Below, in pieces: positions 54,523 to 64,000 of a DNA stretch of 64,000 nucleotides (its first letter is position 1; every line of letters begins with the position of its first letter). The stretch is taken from positions 3,968,001 to 4,032,000 of the forward strand of contig OX388313.1 in NCBI GenBank assembly GCA_947579605.1, read 5' to 3'. Both the position numbers and the translations under genes were made by a program. This stretch comes from Athripsodes cinereus (Eukaryota; Arthropoda; Insecta; Trichoptera; Leptoceridae). The notes under the pieces were generated by a model. It was not told where the DNA came from. It saw only the letters and a program-made list of their open reading frames with translations, and searched no databases.

Positions 54523-55476
54523 AGTAGCATTCATAGTGCTTCACTTTGGAATTGGATATCATCCAGAGTCAAACTTGTTCATTGAAAGTGAACATGTCTG
54601 TTCACACTTGTTCACCCTAATTAATTTTATTATGCTTTCATGTCATGTATGTAGTTTGACGTATTTTCGTAAAAAATGTAAAATAACATTGATTAAAAAT
54701 TAAAAGAAATTAATATAATTCGCGACAGCATAATAATTTTGTTCATGATTCTGACCTTCAATACAAATTCATAGAGAATACGACAAATAAAACTTGTTTG
54801 TGGCTGTTTCAGTGAATGTACCTTTCATCAAAATTATGTCGGGTAGTAGTCGCTTTCATCCGGCATCACTAATGATCATTATTGATGAAACGCCTGTTTA
54901 CACCTTTTAATTTTGGAGGATCATCCAAAGTGAACAAATTTGAACGTCCTTTTTCGCATGGCCACACTAGATAATTCGAAATCTGAGTTGGCAAGAGTGG
55001 TATCTAAAGGGTCGTTCACATACGTTCACTTTCAGTGATCACTCCGGATGATCCTCCAAGATGAACAGGTGTGAACAGGCGTTTCATCAATAGTGATCAC
55101 TAGCGACGGAGGAAAGAGATTACCACTCGTCATAATTTTGATGAAAGGTCCTTTCACTGAAACGACCATAAACAAGTTTTATCTTATTATTTGTTTTATT
55201 CTCTATGAATTTGTATTGAATGTCAGAATCATGTACAAAATTATTATGCAGTCGAGAGCTATAGTAATTTATTTTAAGTGTAATTTGTCATTTTTGAATT
55301 TGTTTAATTTTTTTATACGAAAATACGTCAAACTACATAGAACATGAGTGAGAAAGTAGACATGGCAGTGAAAGCATTGGATGAACAAATGTGAACAGAC
55401 CTGTTCACTTTCGATGAACAGGTTTGACCCTGACACTCTGGATGATCATCCAAAGTGAAGCAATGTGAATGCTACT
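54523..55476. mobile_element. Fold-back DNA element with about 450-bp arms
   Basis: The termini AGTAGCATTCA are exact inverted copies. Both arms carry in mirrored order TGCTTCACTTTGGA-like, GTGAACA-TGTTCAC, GTAGTTTGACGTATTTTCGT, ATTCATAGAGAATA and AAACTTGTTT blocks. TAA (within TTAA on the left) flanks both ends, as in PIF/Harbinger targets. There is no transposase frame. It sits between two divergent genes. Confidence 0.88.
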
Positions 55477-56149
55477 TAACCTACCGATTTTTCGGTATTA
55501 ATACCGAAATGGGCCGTGTCCTACCGAAATGCTCTAGTAATCTAGCGATTTTTATCATTTGTGGTCAGGTAAGTATAATCGGTAGATAAGTATCGGGTAT
55601 TCAGTAAAAGTACCGGATATTCATGGATTCGAGCAAATATTCTTTAAGAAAACCGAGGAGTTTTTGAAATATTACAAATTCCTATACCATTTCAGAAATT
55701 TGTTTCGACGGGGGGGGGTTATAAATTTTGTAAATGTAAAGTACCCGATATTGAATTCTCGGTACAAATACCTGGTACAGAGAAAGGTACTGCGAGAAAA
55801 ATATTCTTTGCACAATGACGTTCGAGACCACTGGTTGGCAACACTGGGTAAACTGTCAAAATATCGTGTCTTTTCGCGCTCTTGTGGTTGCTGGTTGCTC
55901 TTGTTTTTTAATTTTGTTTACGCTACAAAATGAAAATAATTTAAGTTTTGAAATACAAAATATAACAATGCCTGTGTTATGTGGTAAAATACTAAGAATC
56001 AAACGAGAATATTCAGTTTAGTTCTAGTACATTACTGTCGAAATACTTCAATCAAAATACAAACTTTATCAGATAACGGCATAGAGTATAATAATACTGT
56101 AAAAAGATAACAGTCATGAAGAAGTGGTGAACAAATAATAGTATTCAAA
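55477..56149 (+). promoter_or_regulatory. Upstream region of the 602-residue gene
   Basis: Contains a 20-bp perfect palindrome TTTCGGTATTAATACCGAAA at 55490-55509 and then AT-rich DNA to the ATG. The transcription start was not located. The palindrome is a candidate regulatory site only by symmetry and position. Confidence 0.35.
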
Positions 56150-57958
56150 ATGAAGAGGTGTAGAGAATCTGCGAGTGTTAATGATACACTGTCTCCTCTA
56201 AAACGCTTGAAGATAACTTCTAGCAATAATGATGGAAAATCAAACCAAAATGGCTCATCATCTAAAGAGACAAGATCAAAAAAAGGACATCACTTCTTAA
56301 CAGCCTGCCTACAAGTTCTTACAGATGAATATTACAATGTGAAACAGAGATTAGAACTTTTGTATGTCCCAAACTGTGACTGGAATAACAATGCTTGTAG
56401 TCTGCACAATCAAGAACCATTGCAAGTTTTATCTTACGAACAGGAAACATTTAAAATTGATATTAAATCGGGAATGTGGACAGAAGCACTGGATGTTTAT
56501 AAAAATGTCACAAAATATAACAAATTTCCTAATGTCGATATGATTAATGATCTCATCCATGTGATATTGTGTGCTGTGGAAGAAAAACAAATATTTTCAG
56601 AGTCTTACATTATCAGAAGATGTCAGAATTTATTTAAAATGACTTTGGAAACGCACCCGCCATGTTTAGAGGCTCTGAGAACATTGTACAAAGAGTTTTT
56701 GTTATCTACCATGAAGAATTATGAAGATTGTGTTTATTATCTAGATATTTTAGAAAAAAAAGATAATTTATTGAAAACAATTTTAAATATGTTGGATAAA
56801 GATATAAACGACCCGGAATTGTTTAAAGAACAAAGAGTTATACGTAAAAGTACAGAGGAAGAGTTGAAATTTTCTAATTCAATTGAAAAGCTATCAGTAT
56901 TTGAAACATTTAGCAAAACTTCACGCATCAAAAGATTGTTTATAGTATTGGAACTGTTAACTGATTTGTTGGAAAGAGATTTGGCAATTTGGATTAGAAA
57001 ATATTTTAATAATCCTATGAAACATATTGTAAGAGCACGCAAACCTTTAATTGCTTGGTTAATTTGGCAATCAAGACTACATTATGGAATGGTTAACAAT
57101 TTCTGTAGAGATTTGTTTAAATTTGCAAGTGATTTAATCAAAAACAAATTTACTTCATCTCAAATCGATATTGGGATACGATTGATTAACATTGTCTTTC
57201 AAACATTTTATTTAAGCGGTAATTGCAATGTTACAAATTATCCTGATGTCGGTAAAAAGTGCGAAACATTTGCAAACGAACTGTTAAACTACATCAAATC
57301 AGAAAATATAAATTTCATTTTAAAATTCATAACACTTTTAAAGCCTAAACAATTAAGATGTTTACTATCTATCAATGTTGTGAGATTTTTATTAAAATCA
57401 CCCGAAAATAATTTCATTGTTTTAGCAAACACAATATTTAAAGCATGCTTGTGGAATAGGTTTAAAAATACTGGCGTGGAATGCGATATAAAAAGCATTA
57501 TCCTGCCGCAAGTTTTGTATGTTAAAAACTTTTTACATCACAACAAAGAAAAAACTTATGTTAAATTGCATAATCTTATTAAAAAAGGTTTGAAAAATGA
57601 TTTAATGGATGGTTTAGTACTTTCAGATAATGTCAAAATGGAAATGAATCAGACTACTCATCTATATTTCATCAACGCATGTTATTTAGCGCTGTTTTAT
57701 TATTCAGACATGTATAACGTGGAACAGATCATGTTACGACATGACGATTTGTGTTCAAACGATGAAGGGAATAACAATAAAATTGTTGATTGTGATTCAT
57801 TGACATCGCTACTACCTTTGAGTGCAGATTGTTTTAGACAATATAGACTTATAATCAAAACAAAAAAAGAGATATCTGAAAATTTGGAGAAGATTCAGAA
57901 AGAATATCCGTTTGTTTACAGGTTATTTAAAAAAATACCTCTTTTGGCATTAGAGTAG
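56150..57958 (+). CDS. Intronless gene for an unrecognised 602-residue protein
   Basis: The frame is open for 602 codons from ATG 56150 (context CAAAATGA, A at -3) to TAG 57956. An in-frame TGA 33 nt upstream makes this the first available Met, and AATAAA follows 12 nt after the stop. The N-terminal 50 residues are polar and basic, with a possible nuclear signal around LKRLKI (residues 17-22) and a Ser/Asn-rich spacer. From about residue 50 onward the sequence looks wholly alpha-helical, rich in Leu, Lys, Asn and Cys, without transmembrane, zinc-finger or transposase motifs. A TPR-like helical repeat fold is possible (KSGMWTEALDVYKNV, residues 105-119), as in RNA polymerase I TAF1A, but I could not align it convincingly to any family. 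Codon use resembles the host exons, so a real gene is likely. It lies head-to-head with DNTTIP1. Confidence 0.8.
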   Translation: MKRCRESASVNDTLSPLKRLKITSSNNDGKSNQNGSSSKETRSKKGHHFLTACLQVLTDEYYNVKQRLELLYVPNCDWNNNACSLHNQEPLQVLSYEQETFKIDIKSGMWTEALDVYKNVTKYNKFPNVDMINDLIHVILCAVEEKQIFSESYIIRRCQNLFKMTLETHPPCLEALRTLYKEFLLSTMKNYEDCVYYLDILEKKDNLLKTILNMLDKDINDPELFKEQRVIRKSTEEELKFSNSIEKLSVFETFSKTSRIKRLFIVLELLTDLLERDLAIWIRKYFNNPMKHIVRARKPLIAWLIWQSRLHYGMVNNFCRDLFKFASDLIKNKFTSSQIDIGIRLINIVFQTFYLSGNCNVTNYPDVGKKCETFANELLNYIKSENINFILKFITLLKPKQLRCLLSINVVRFLLKSPENNFIVLANTIFKACLWNRFKNTGVECDIKSIILPQVLYVKNFLHHNKEKTYVKLHNLIKKGLKNDLMDGLVLSDNVKMEMNQTTHLYFINACYLALFYYSDMYNVEQIMLRHDDLCSNDEGNNNKIVDCDSLTSLLPLSADCFRQYRLIIKTKKEISENLEKIQKEYPFVYRLFKKIPLLALE

Positions 57959-57970
57959 TGAAGTTCAAGA

Positions 57971-57976
57971 AATAAA
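57971..57976 (+). terminator. Polyadenylation signal AATAAA of the 602-residue gene
   Basis: A canonical AATAAA lies 12 nt after the stop codon of the upstream frame, which would give a very short 3' UTR. The signal is common by chance in AT-rich DNA, so position is the main support. Confidence 0.5.
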
Positions 57977-58164
57977 CATCAAGTTGATTAGTTTGTACTT
58001 GTAGATAGCATAAGTAATGGCAAAAATTTGAAGAGATATTTTGAAAACTGGCAGCACCATGTTTCAAATACTTTTGACAGTTTTATCCATGTTCCGTCAT
58101 TATATCAACAATATGTACAATTTCCATGCAAATCTGATAACTTTAGTATCTGTCAATAATTAAC

Positions 58165-58645
58165 TATTATACCATCACGGCATATCCCATACCTGGGGTA
58201 GCCAGCAGATTAACAAACTTACAAGCTATACTCTCTGTGCCAGCAAAAAAAAGACTTTCAGAGTGGGTGACAAACTTCATCACTGAATTTAAGATGTAAA
58301 ATGTCTTTTTTTCATACGCCTGTGATGTGATGCGATATGTGTCCCATCTTAAACTTTTTTTAACACGGACTTGCATGTTTACTACTTACAATTGGTCCGC
58401 TGGCTACCCCACTCGTAGGACATTCCATGATGGTATGAATGAATGAATTCTTTGGCTATTACCCCACTTGTGGGAGATTTGGTGATGGATGGTTAACATA
58501 TTATATTGCAGATTATTTAAAAAAAAACATTTAATTTTTAAAAATAATTTCAAACTATATATTTCATTTAAATGTCTACTATTCTACGTAAACCATCACA
58601 TATTCAAGCGGGGCAGCCAGCATACCAGCTGCATATAGTTAGTTA
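58165..58645. repeat. Cluster of Rep-A end fragments in both orientations
   Basis: 58165-58310 (minus, ACCATCACGGCATATCCCAT, GGGTAGCCAGCAGAT), 58345-58445 (plus, GCTGGCTACCCCACTCGTAG, ATGATGGTATGAATGAATG), 58455-58500 (plus) and 58575-58640 (minus). They are opposed insertions downstream of the 602-residue gene. Confidence 0.8.
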
Positions 58646-59384
58646 ATTTACCCAAGTGGTTTTTAAAAAAATATTTTTGTACGTTTTCAATAGATGTCTT
58701 TAGTAAGGGCATTTATATCGCCAGTTTTCCAACATATTATATTCACTTGATTTACAAATTTTTGATTGCACACATCACTTACTAGTCATTTTAGTATTCC
58801 AATATAGTTATTTTTGAACTTTATTTACTTTTAATGTCAAAGAAGTATCCAGGTAGGAGAGGCAAGCCCCCCTATTAGGGAAATCCCAAGAATATTATAC
58901 CCTAGAAAAAAATTGTAGGGTATAATATTTTTGTGTAATATTTATACGAGTGCCTTATAGATCAAAATGATGTATGTATAAAGTCTGAAGTAATCAGTGT
59001 TACCTTTATTATATTAAAATATACTATTTTTTCTAACATTCAAATGTAAGTACTTTTCTAATAAAAGAATTTTGAAATTTATATTCCTTGCAGTAATTTT
59101 TTATTTCATGTGTGGGAAAATCGAAAGAATAAACCCCCACTTAAAACTACCCCAAATCACCCGCCCTTTTTTATAAGGGGGGAAATCCATCATGGACACA
59201 GTGAACCAGGTAGTGCCGGACCCCTACCGCCTCTTTTTTACCTACATAGAGTACCTGTTTCTCGGTTTAACCACTAACTGTGTATTGGTCAGTTTTTTTC
59301 CCGGTCAATCTCGTCTTTTTCTTTAGTCTTCGTGACCACCTCCGCAAAATTGCTGATAGCGGTCCAGTGACCAAGATTTTCCAG

Positions 59385-59386
<2 letters not shown>
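58646..59386. other. Non-coding DNA
   Basis: A small hairpin AATATTATACCCT / AGGGTATAATATT lies at 58891-58929. Nothing else was recognised. Confidence 0.45.
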
Positions 59387-59419
<33 letters not shown>

Positions 59420-62231
59420 TTTTTTTATAATACCAAGCCCACAAGTTTGTCATTCATTACAAAAGTTATACAAAAAATTAAAAAAAGAAAAAACAACAAG
59501 ACACCAATCCAACATGCATAACAGGCAGCCAAAACAGATATGTGACTGAGCGTGCGCGCCGGAACAAGCAAGTCAATCAGGACTATGCAGTCATAACCCG
59601 CAGCAACCTCACTAGGCGAATGCCTGTATCGAGGCAAGCCGCTACAAAACATCAAGAAAGTACCGTATCTACCAATTCACCTTGAAATCGCACAAAAAAT
59701 TACACAACATGTAAAAATAGCCTCTTTTTTGCTTCCTCTCTACCCGTGTCAAGCAACCAAACCTTTAGCCACCGGCTGAAGCATCTCCACCCACCGAGCA
59801 ACTTTATTTGCTCGGGAACAGAGTTGTAGAGCCTCGGGGCAAGATACCTTGCCGAGCGCTGTCCCAAGGTTGTTCTCACTGGCGGAACAAACATAGTACC
59901 TCTTGTAACCGAGCGAGTACCACGCCGGTCCACCCAAGCAGCTTCTCCCGGGCAGGCTCTCCTGTAACGCGTGACAACATTTTTGATGTATGTCTGCCTG
60001 GAATCCAAGATACCATATTTCCTAAACAGTGGATCCGATGCATGCCTATAGGGCGCCCGGCTCATAACCCTCACAATCGCCTTCTGAGCCACATCAACAG
60101 GATACATGTGAACACCAGCTGCACTTCCCCAACACTCAACACCATAGCTCAGTATAGAGTCACAAAGCGCAAAATAAACAGATCTCAACCTATTATCATC
60201 CAAGACATCTCTCAACATTCTAAAAACATATATCAACTTCCTTAAGCGAACCGAAAGACCCTCCAGGTAAACATTCCATTTCAAATTCGAATCAATCGTC
60301 AGACCAAGGTATTTCATTGTCTCACAAGGTGAAATGAAGGGGCAGTCACACATTTGGCCCAGCGTACACCCGTGTAACCTCAGAGGAACAGGCAAGGCTG
60401 GTTTACCCGCCTCCGAGATGGAGAACGGTATATACTTTGTTTTATCAGTATTAAGCGTTAGCAGATGTCCACTCAGCCACTTACCCACCAGAGAGATACC
60501 ATTTTCAGCTCGTTCATACACCCCATCCCAAGACACATCCCTAAACATGAGAACCATGTCATCGGCAAAAGAGACAATAGAGCCACCCACGCTGAGGTCA
60601 CACAAACCGTTTATGTACACAAGAAATAATATTGGTCCCAGCGTACTGCCCTGTGGTACCCCACATCCCACATTCAGCGAAGCACTAGTATACTCACCCA
60701 CCCTGGTAGATTGTGTTCTACCTTTCAAGTAGGTCTCAAATACACTCAGTGCAACGCCCCTAATTCCAATCAGTTCAAGCTTTTTTAGCAATAGGATATG
60801 AGATACAGTATCGAATGCTTTAGCAAGGTCGAGAAATATTGCTAGACACTTGTCCCTGTTATCGAGGGCCTCAGTCAAATAGTTTGTAAAACAGTTCAAG
60901 GCATTCTGAGTACTCAGTCCAGGTCTAAAACCAAATTGATGGGCAGAAAAAAAATTCAACTTAATGAGGTACTTCTCCAACCTTGACTTTATTGCCTTTT
61001 CGAAAACCTTGGATATAACGCTTAACAATGAAATTGGCCTATAGTTGCCAGCCACCCTGCCGTCCCCCGACTTGTACACGGGTATCACAACTGCATGTTT
61101 TAACTGACTAGGAAAAGTTCCCTGTAGCAAACACAAGTTGACCATGTGAGCAAGAGGACCAGACAGATGGGTGGCACACCTTTTCAAAAGAATGGAGGTT
61201 ATCTGATCCTGCCCAGTAGCTCGACTATTTTTTAGCGATCCAATAATCTTAACAATTTCATCTGCAGTCACCGGAGAGAAAAAAAACGAATGCGCAGGGG
61301 AATGTTGTCCTCCAACCCTCAACTCACCAGCCAGAACCTCTTCAGTCACACCAGTCTTCTCCAGAATTCTTCCTGCAAGATCTTGTCCCACACCTGCAAA
61401 AAACTCATTGATATGATCACACACAGCCTGCGGGTCATCACTGAATTTAACCTCTCTGTCATCAATTATAACACTGTTCAATTCATGAGGTTGTTGTCTA
61501 CCATAATATGTACAGTCTCTTATGACTCTCCACACCTTTCTCAAATCATTACCCGCATCTCGTATCTGGTCTCCGTAGTATAACCTCTTGGCGCTAGCTA
61601 TCACACTATTGCATATGTTTCTATATCTTATATATTTATTTCTTAAGTCCTCGTTACCCGGATCCCTCCTTGCTGTTAGATGGAGCCTATTCCGTCTCCT
61701 GATACTCTGCACTATACTTGAGGTTATCCATGGCTTTATTTGTCTATTTCTGCTACTCGGTCTTATTGTCCTAACTGATGTGCTCTCCGCAATGTGTCTC
61801 CGCATGACCTCAACAAATCTATCCATCGATTCTTCAGCGTTCTGTGAGTTTATTATCAAGTCCCAAGACTCGATATTTACGATCTGGACCAACTTGTCGA
61901 GGTCAAGCATTCTCCTCTCTATCATTTGTCTATCTCCCTTCACACTCACACCAACACTCAGCAGTCCTATCATTGTCGCATAATGGTCAGTTATAGTACA
62001 CTCATAAACAGCAGATCTCAATTCGGATTTCGCGCGAACCATCACATGATCAAGACATGTGCCTGATTGACTTCTAGTTACCATGTCTATAGCTGGGACG
62101 TAACCAAACTCACTGACCATAGTCAGATATCTGACACCACAAGCATCAGGCTTTATTATGTCAATATTTATATCTCCCACTACGATAAAATCCCGATTTT
62201 GGCTATTAGGTTTTCCAGCTCCAGGTTTCAC
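59387..62231 (-). mobile_element. Jockey/CR1-like non-LTR retrotransposon, 5' truncated
   Basis: The T-run at 59387-59428 is the reversed poly(A) tail, followed by a 270-nt 3' UTR and an open frame to 62231. TTTTCCAGC beside the T-run (59377-59385) recurs at 62211-62219; if this is the target duplication, the element ends at 62210 inside its endonuclease domain. Confidence 0.9.
59700..62231 (-). CDS. LINE polyprotein: endonuclease end plus reverse transcriptase
   Basis: 843 codons without interruption, stop at 59700. The first codon is not ATG and an in-frame TAG lies just upstream, so the true N-terminus is missing. APE endonuclease end: VVGDINIDI near residue 18, TCLDHVMV near 58 and the TDHYA motif near 81. 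Reverse transcriptase: VVIPVYKSGDGR, NYRPISLLSVISK, AIFLDLAKAFDTV, GVPQGSTLGP and SFADDMVLM (FADD at 555-558). C-terminal part: KYLGLTIDSNLKW and ECWGSAAG. The frame is open but cannot encode a complete enzyme because of the lost 5' end. Relatives of this clade encode an ORF1 that is not seen here. Confidence 0.93.
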   Translation of the reverse strand: MKPGAGKPNSQNRDFIVVGDINIDIIKPDACGVRYLTMVSEFGYVPAIDMVTRSQSGTCLDHVMVRAKSELRSAVYECTITDHYATMIGLLSVGVSVKGDRQMIERRMLDLDKLVQIVNIESWDLIINSQNAEESMDRFVEVMRRHIAESTSVRTIRPSSRNRQIKPWITSSIVQSIRRRNRLHLTARRDPGNEDLRNKYIRYRNICNSVIASAKRLYYGDQIRDAGNDLRKVWRVIRDCTYYGRQQPHELNSVIIDDREVKFSDDPQAVCDHINEFFAGVGQDLAGRILEKTGVTEEVLAGELRVGGQHSPAHSFFFSPVTADEIVKIIGSLKNSRATGQDQITSILLKRCATHLSGPLAHMVNLCLLQGTFPSQLKHAVVIPVYKSGDGRVAGNYRPISLLSVISKVFEKAIKSRLEKYLIKLNFFSAHQFGFRPGLSTQNALNCFTNYLTEALDNRDKCLAIFLDLAKAFDTVSHILLLKKLELIGIRGVALSVFETYLKGRTQSTRVGEYTSASLNVGCGVPQGSTLGPILFLVYINGLCDLSVGGSIVSFADDMVLMFRDVSWDGVYERAENGISLVGKWLSGHLLTLNTDKTKYIPFSISEAGKPALPVPLRLHGCTLGQMCDCPFISPCETMKYLGLTIDSNLKWNVYLEGLSVRLRKLIYVFRMLRDVLDDNRLRSVYFALCDSILSYGVECWGSAAGVHMYPVDVAQKAIVRVMSRAPYRHASDPLFRKYGILDSRQTYIKNVVTRYRRACPGEAAWVDRRGTRSVTRGTMFVPPVRTTLGQRSARYLAPRLYNSVPEQIKLLGGWRCFSRWLKVWLLDTGREEAKKRLFLHVV

Positions 62232-62241
62232 CTGCCGCTAA

Positions 62242-62562
62242 ATCTATGTAATGACTTATTCAGAAGATCACCAATAAGAATGAGAATCCCGTTGTCTATG
62301 TAATGATTCATCATTCAGAAGACCACCGAGAAGAGTGAACTACAATTTTAGAGAATTTCGTGTAAATATAGACCCAGAAGTCTATGTAAACGAAGAAAAA
62401 GGAATGAGTTGTAGGTGGCCAGTTGACGGAGTAAATCATGTGATTTTCTTGTGTCATAAAGATATGTGTGACACAAGAAAATCTTACAATGTATTGAATA
62501 AGTATACACAACATGGTCTAAAAAGGTTACTTATACGCCAATTTTATTTCAAAGTTGCATAA
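62242..62562 (+). other. Unexplained 5'-flanking block with a duplicated peptide-like segment
   Basis: 62242-62286 and 62296-62340 are two diverged copies of TCTATGTAATGA... that read in the plus frame as CNDLFRRSPIR and CNDSSFRRPPR. The second continues open as NYNFREFRVNIDPEVYV, SCRWPVDGVNHVIFLCHKDM and onward to TAA at 62560. I do not recognise it. It may be a remnant of a domesticated or transposon-derived frame; no splice sites were confirmed. Confidence 0.35.
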
Positions 62563-63145
62563 TTTAAAGTTTATCGATCTTATTGTTGAATTATATTTTG
62601 AAAGTATAATGCATTTGACCTTTTTGAATAAACGCTTAATACTGTTGAATAAGTATAGAAAATATTTACATATAAAGGTACAGGGAAAAAAATAAGCATA
62701 GTCAATGATCAATAATTCTCGCAAAAACAATTCAGTTTGGTCCATAATTATGAAGCATTCGGACAATGACTGATATGTTTTTTAAATAACTTGAAGGAAT
62801 AATAATTTATTGTGTAGTTTTACTATTGAGTATACAATTGTGTACAAACGGTTTCGTGGACTGTGAGTTGGAATCATCCGGTATAGATCCAACATCTGAC
62901 GATGCAAACTCAGATGTTGTGAAACCGGTCGTGTGTAATTATATATTCAATAAATAATTATTCATTGGATAAATAATTCATAATTAAATGTTACAAGGTT
63001 AATCCTGATAAAAAGATGTTCTTTTTTGTTATTCAAATACTACGATGGAGTAAACTAGTTATACCAACAAATTGACATGATTATTGTATGTAACACGGTC
63101 TGTTGTGTTGAAAACTGGATTTTCACTTACTCAGAAGTGTGGATG
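62563..63145. other. Non-coding DNA
   Basis: AT-rich; ATCTGACGATG / CTCAGATGTTGTGAAACCGG near 62890-62930 could be a LINE tail. Nothing firm. Confidence 0.35.
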
Positions 63146-63444
63146 TCAATCAAATTAAGTTTTGAACTACTCTAGATGACTCGTACACATTGAATTGCTC
63201 AGAAAAATGGACATTAATATTTTTGCCCAGACTGAGGATCGAACCCACGACCCCTCGCTTGCAAGGCGAGTGTGTTAACCACTAGTTAATTCATTAGGTT
63301 GGACTAGTGGTTAACACACTCGCCTTGCAAGCGAGGGGTCGTGGGTTCGATCCTCAGTCTGGGCAAAAATATTAATGTCCATTTTTCTGAGCAATTCAAT
63401 GTGTACGAGTCATCTAGAGTAGTTCAAAACTTAATTAAATTGAC
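63146..63444. mobile_element. 300-bp palindrome carrying tRNA-like sequence in each arm
   Basis: Arms 63146-63286 and 63303-63444 (about 141 bp) are almost perfect inverted copies with a 16-nt centre. The plus arm reads GGACTAGTGGTTAACACACT (A-box-like), CGCCTTGCAAGCGAGGGGTC and GTGGGTTCGATCCTCAGTCT (B box). The acceptor ends do not pair, so it is a tRNA-derived repeat and not a tRNA gene. Confidence 0.93.
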
Positions 63445-63630
63445 ATGTTTGTAAAAGTATTGACTTTGCTTGTTGGATCGAAATAAATACGAAAATCTTT
63501 TTGATCTATATATTAAAATAACAAAATATGATAAAAAAATGTTTTGATAAAATTAATAATGCACGTGTTTTGAGACGACGTTTAAAATGAGTAATAAAAG
63601 TTACAGCAGACTTTTGTGCCGATTATTCAG

Positions 63631-64000
63631 TCACAAAGAAAGCTTCTTCTTCAGATTCTCGGCCAGTTTATCCATAAACGCAAATGTTTCCAAATAATCG
63701 CCTGGTTTTACATTACTCATTCCCTTGATACAAATGGCCAAGTCTTTGGTCATGAAACCAGCTTCGATAGTTTCAACACAGACTGTTTCCAATGCTTCGG
63801 CAAATTCTTGCAATGGTTTGTTATTGTCTAACTTAGCACGATGAAGAAGTCCTCTTGTCCATGCAAAGATTGACGCAATTGGATTGGTGGATGTTTCTTT
63901 TCCTTGTTGATAGAATCTGTAATGACGTGTGACGGTTCCATGAGCTGCTTCTGCTTCTACAGTCTTTCCATCGGGACAAATGAGTACTGAAGTCATCATT
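63631..64000 (-). CDS. Idh: NADP-dependent isocitrate dehydrogenase, C-terminal part (5' end outside window)
   Basis: This encodes the last 122 residues of an IDH1/IDH2-type homodimeric enzyme that decarboxylates isocitrate to 2-oxoglutarate and makes NADPH. The segment [20 protein letters not shown] is nearly identical to human IDH1. It contains the NADP-binding loop [26 protein letters not shown], the KLDNN motif and [13 protein letters not shown]. The stop is TGA at 63631-63633. The C-terminus is KKKLSL, not the AKL peroxisomal signal of human IDH1. The frame is still open at the last base (a G is expected before MMTS), so this is one terminal exon that continues outside. Cytosolic or mitochondrial form cannot be decided without the N-terminus. 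It runs tail-to-tail with the 602-residue gene. Confidence 0.96.
   Translation of the reverse strand, partial: MMTSVLICPDGKTVEAEAAHGTVTRHYRFYQQGKETSTNPIASIFAWTRGLLHRAKLDNNKPLQEFAEALETVCVETIEAGFMTKDLAICIKGMSNVKPGDYLETFAFMDKLAENLKKKLSL

Noticed and set aside
60334..61983. Three plus-strand frames of about 100-130 codons
   Set aside because: They are antisense to the LINE polyprotein at 59700-62231.
63297..63365. Possible tRNA gene with TGC anticodon
   Set aside because: The 5' and 3' acceptor strands are not complementary and the same sequence occurs as an inverted arm; tRNA-derived repeat.

Overview
The window is nuclear DNA of an insect. The evidence is spliced genes with GT/AG introns, AT-rich intergenic DNA, a mariner element, RTE-like and Jockey/CR1-like LINE fragments, tRNA-headed SINEs and abundant fold-back elements. 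Frequent TAGGTAC-type words and several repeat tails remind me of Lepidoptera, but the order cannot be fixed from sequence alone. No bacterial, organellar or viral segment is seen.

Four host genes are supported. (1) The 5' end of a Musashi-family RNA-binding protein gene (msi/Rbp6 type) lies on the minus strand: a 56-nt coding exon at 30065-30120 and a 41-nt exon at 29828-29868, joined exactly in frame to give the start of the first RRM. Later exons are not visible, so its second intron probably fills the left 29.8 kb. (2) An eight-exon minus-strand gene at 44254-53821 encodes an 868-residue homologue of DNTTIP1, a subunit of the MiDAC histone deacetylase complex, with a long C-terminal extension. 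(3) A single-exon plus-strand gene at 56150-57958 encodes a 602-residue helical protein that I do not recognise. It stands head-to-head with DNTTIP1 across 2.3 kb. (4) The last coding exon of NADP-dependent isocitrate dehydrogenase (minus, 63631-64000) runs off the right edge, tail-to-tail with gene 3.

Layout: 1-29.8 kb is repeat-rich and presumably Musashi intron, and holds an RTE-type LINE with a 2.9-kb open frame (23.0-26.0 kb). 30.1-44.2 kb is a gene desert with satellites, a Tigger relic inside a fold-back, a TIR element and a hAT MITE with a perfect 8-bp target duplication. 44.2-53.8 kb is DNTTIP1, whose introns carry a nearly intact mariner, an RTE fragment with an 11-bp target duplication, Penelope-like and CR1-like tails and small satellites. 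53.8-56.1 kb is the divergent intergenic region with a 0.95-kb fold-back. 58-63.6 kb holds a second LINE with an 843-codon open frame and a 300-bp tRNA-like palindrome.

The host genes show no shared pathway; two of them (DNTTIP1 and the Musashi-type protein) are regulators of gene expression. I found no dedicated new molecular system. The most useful signals are the hidden Musashi exons, the extended DNTTIP1, the unrecognised 602-residue protein, a non-autonomous repeat that shares its 3' end with the RTE element, and a hammerhead-ribozyme-like core in a Penelope-like tail.
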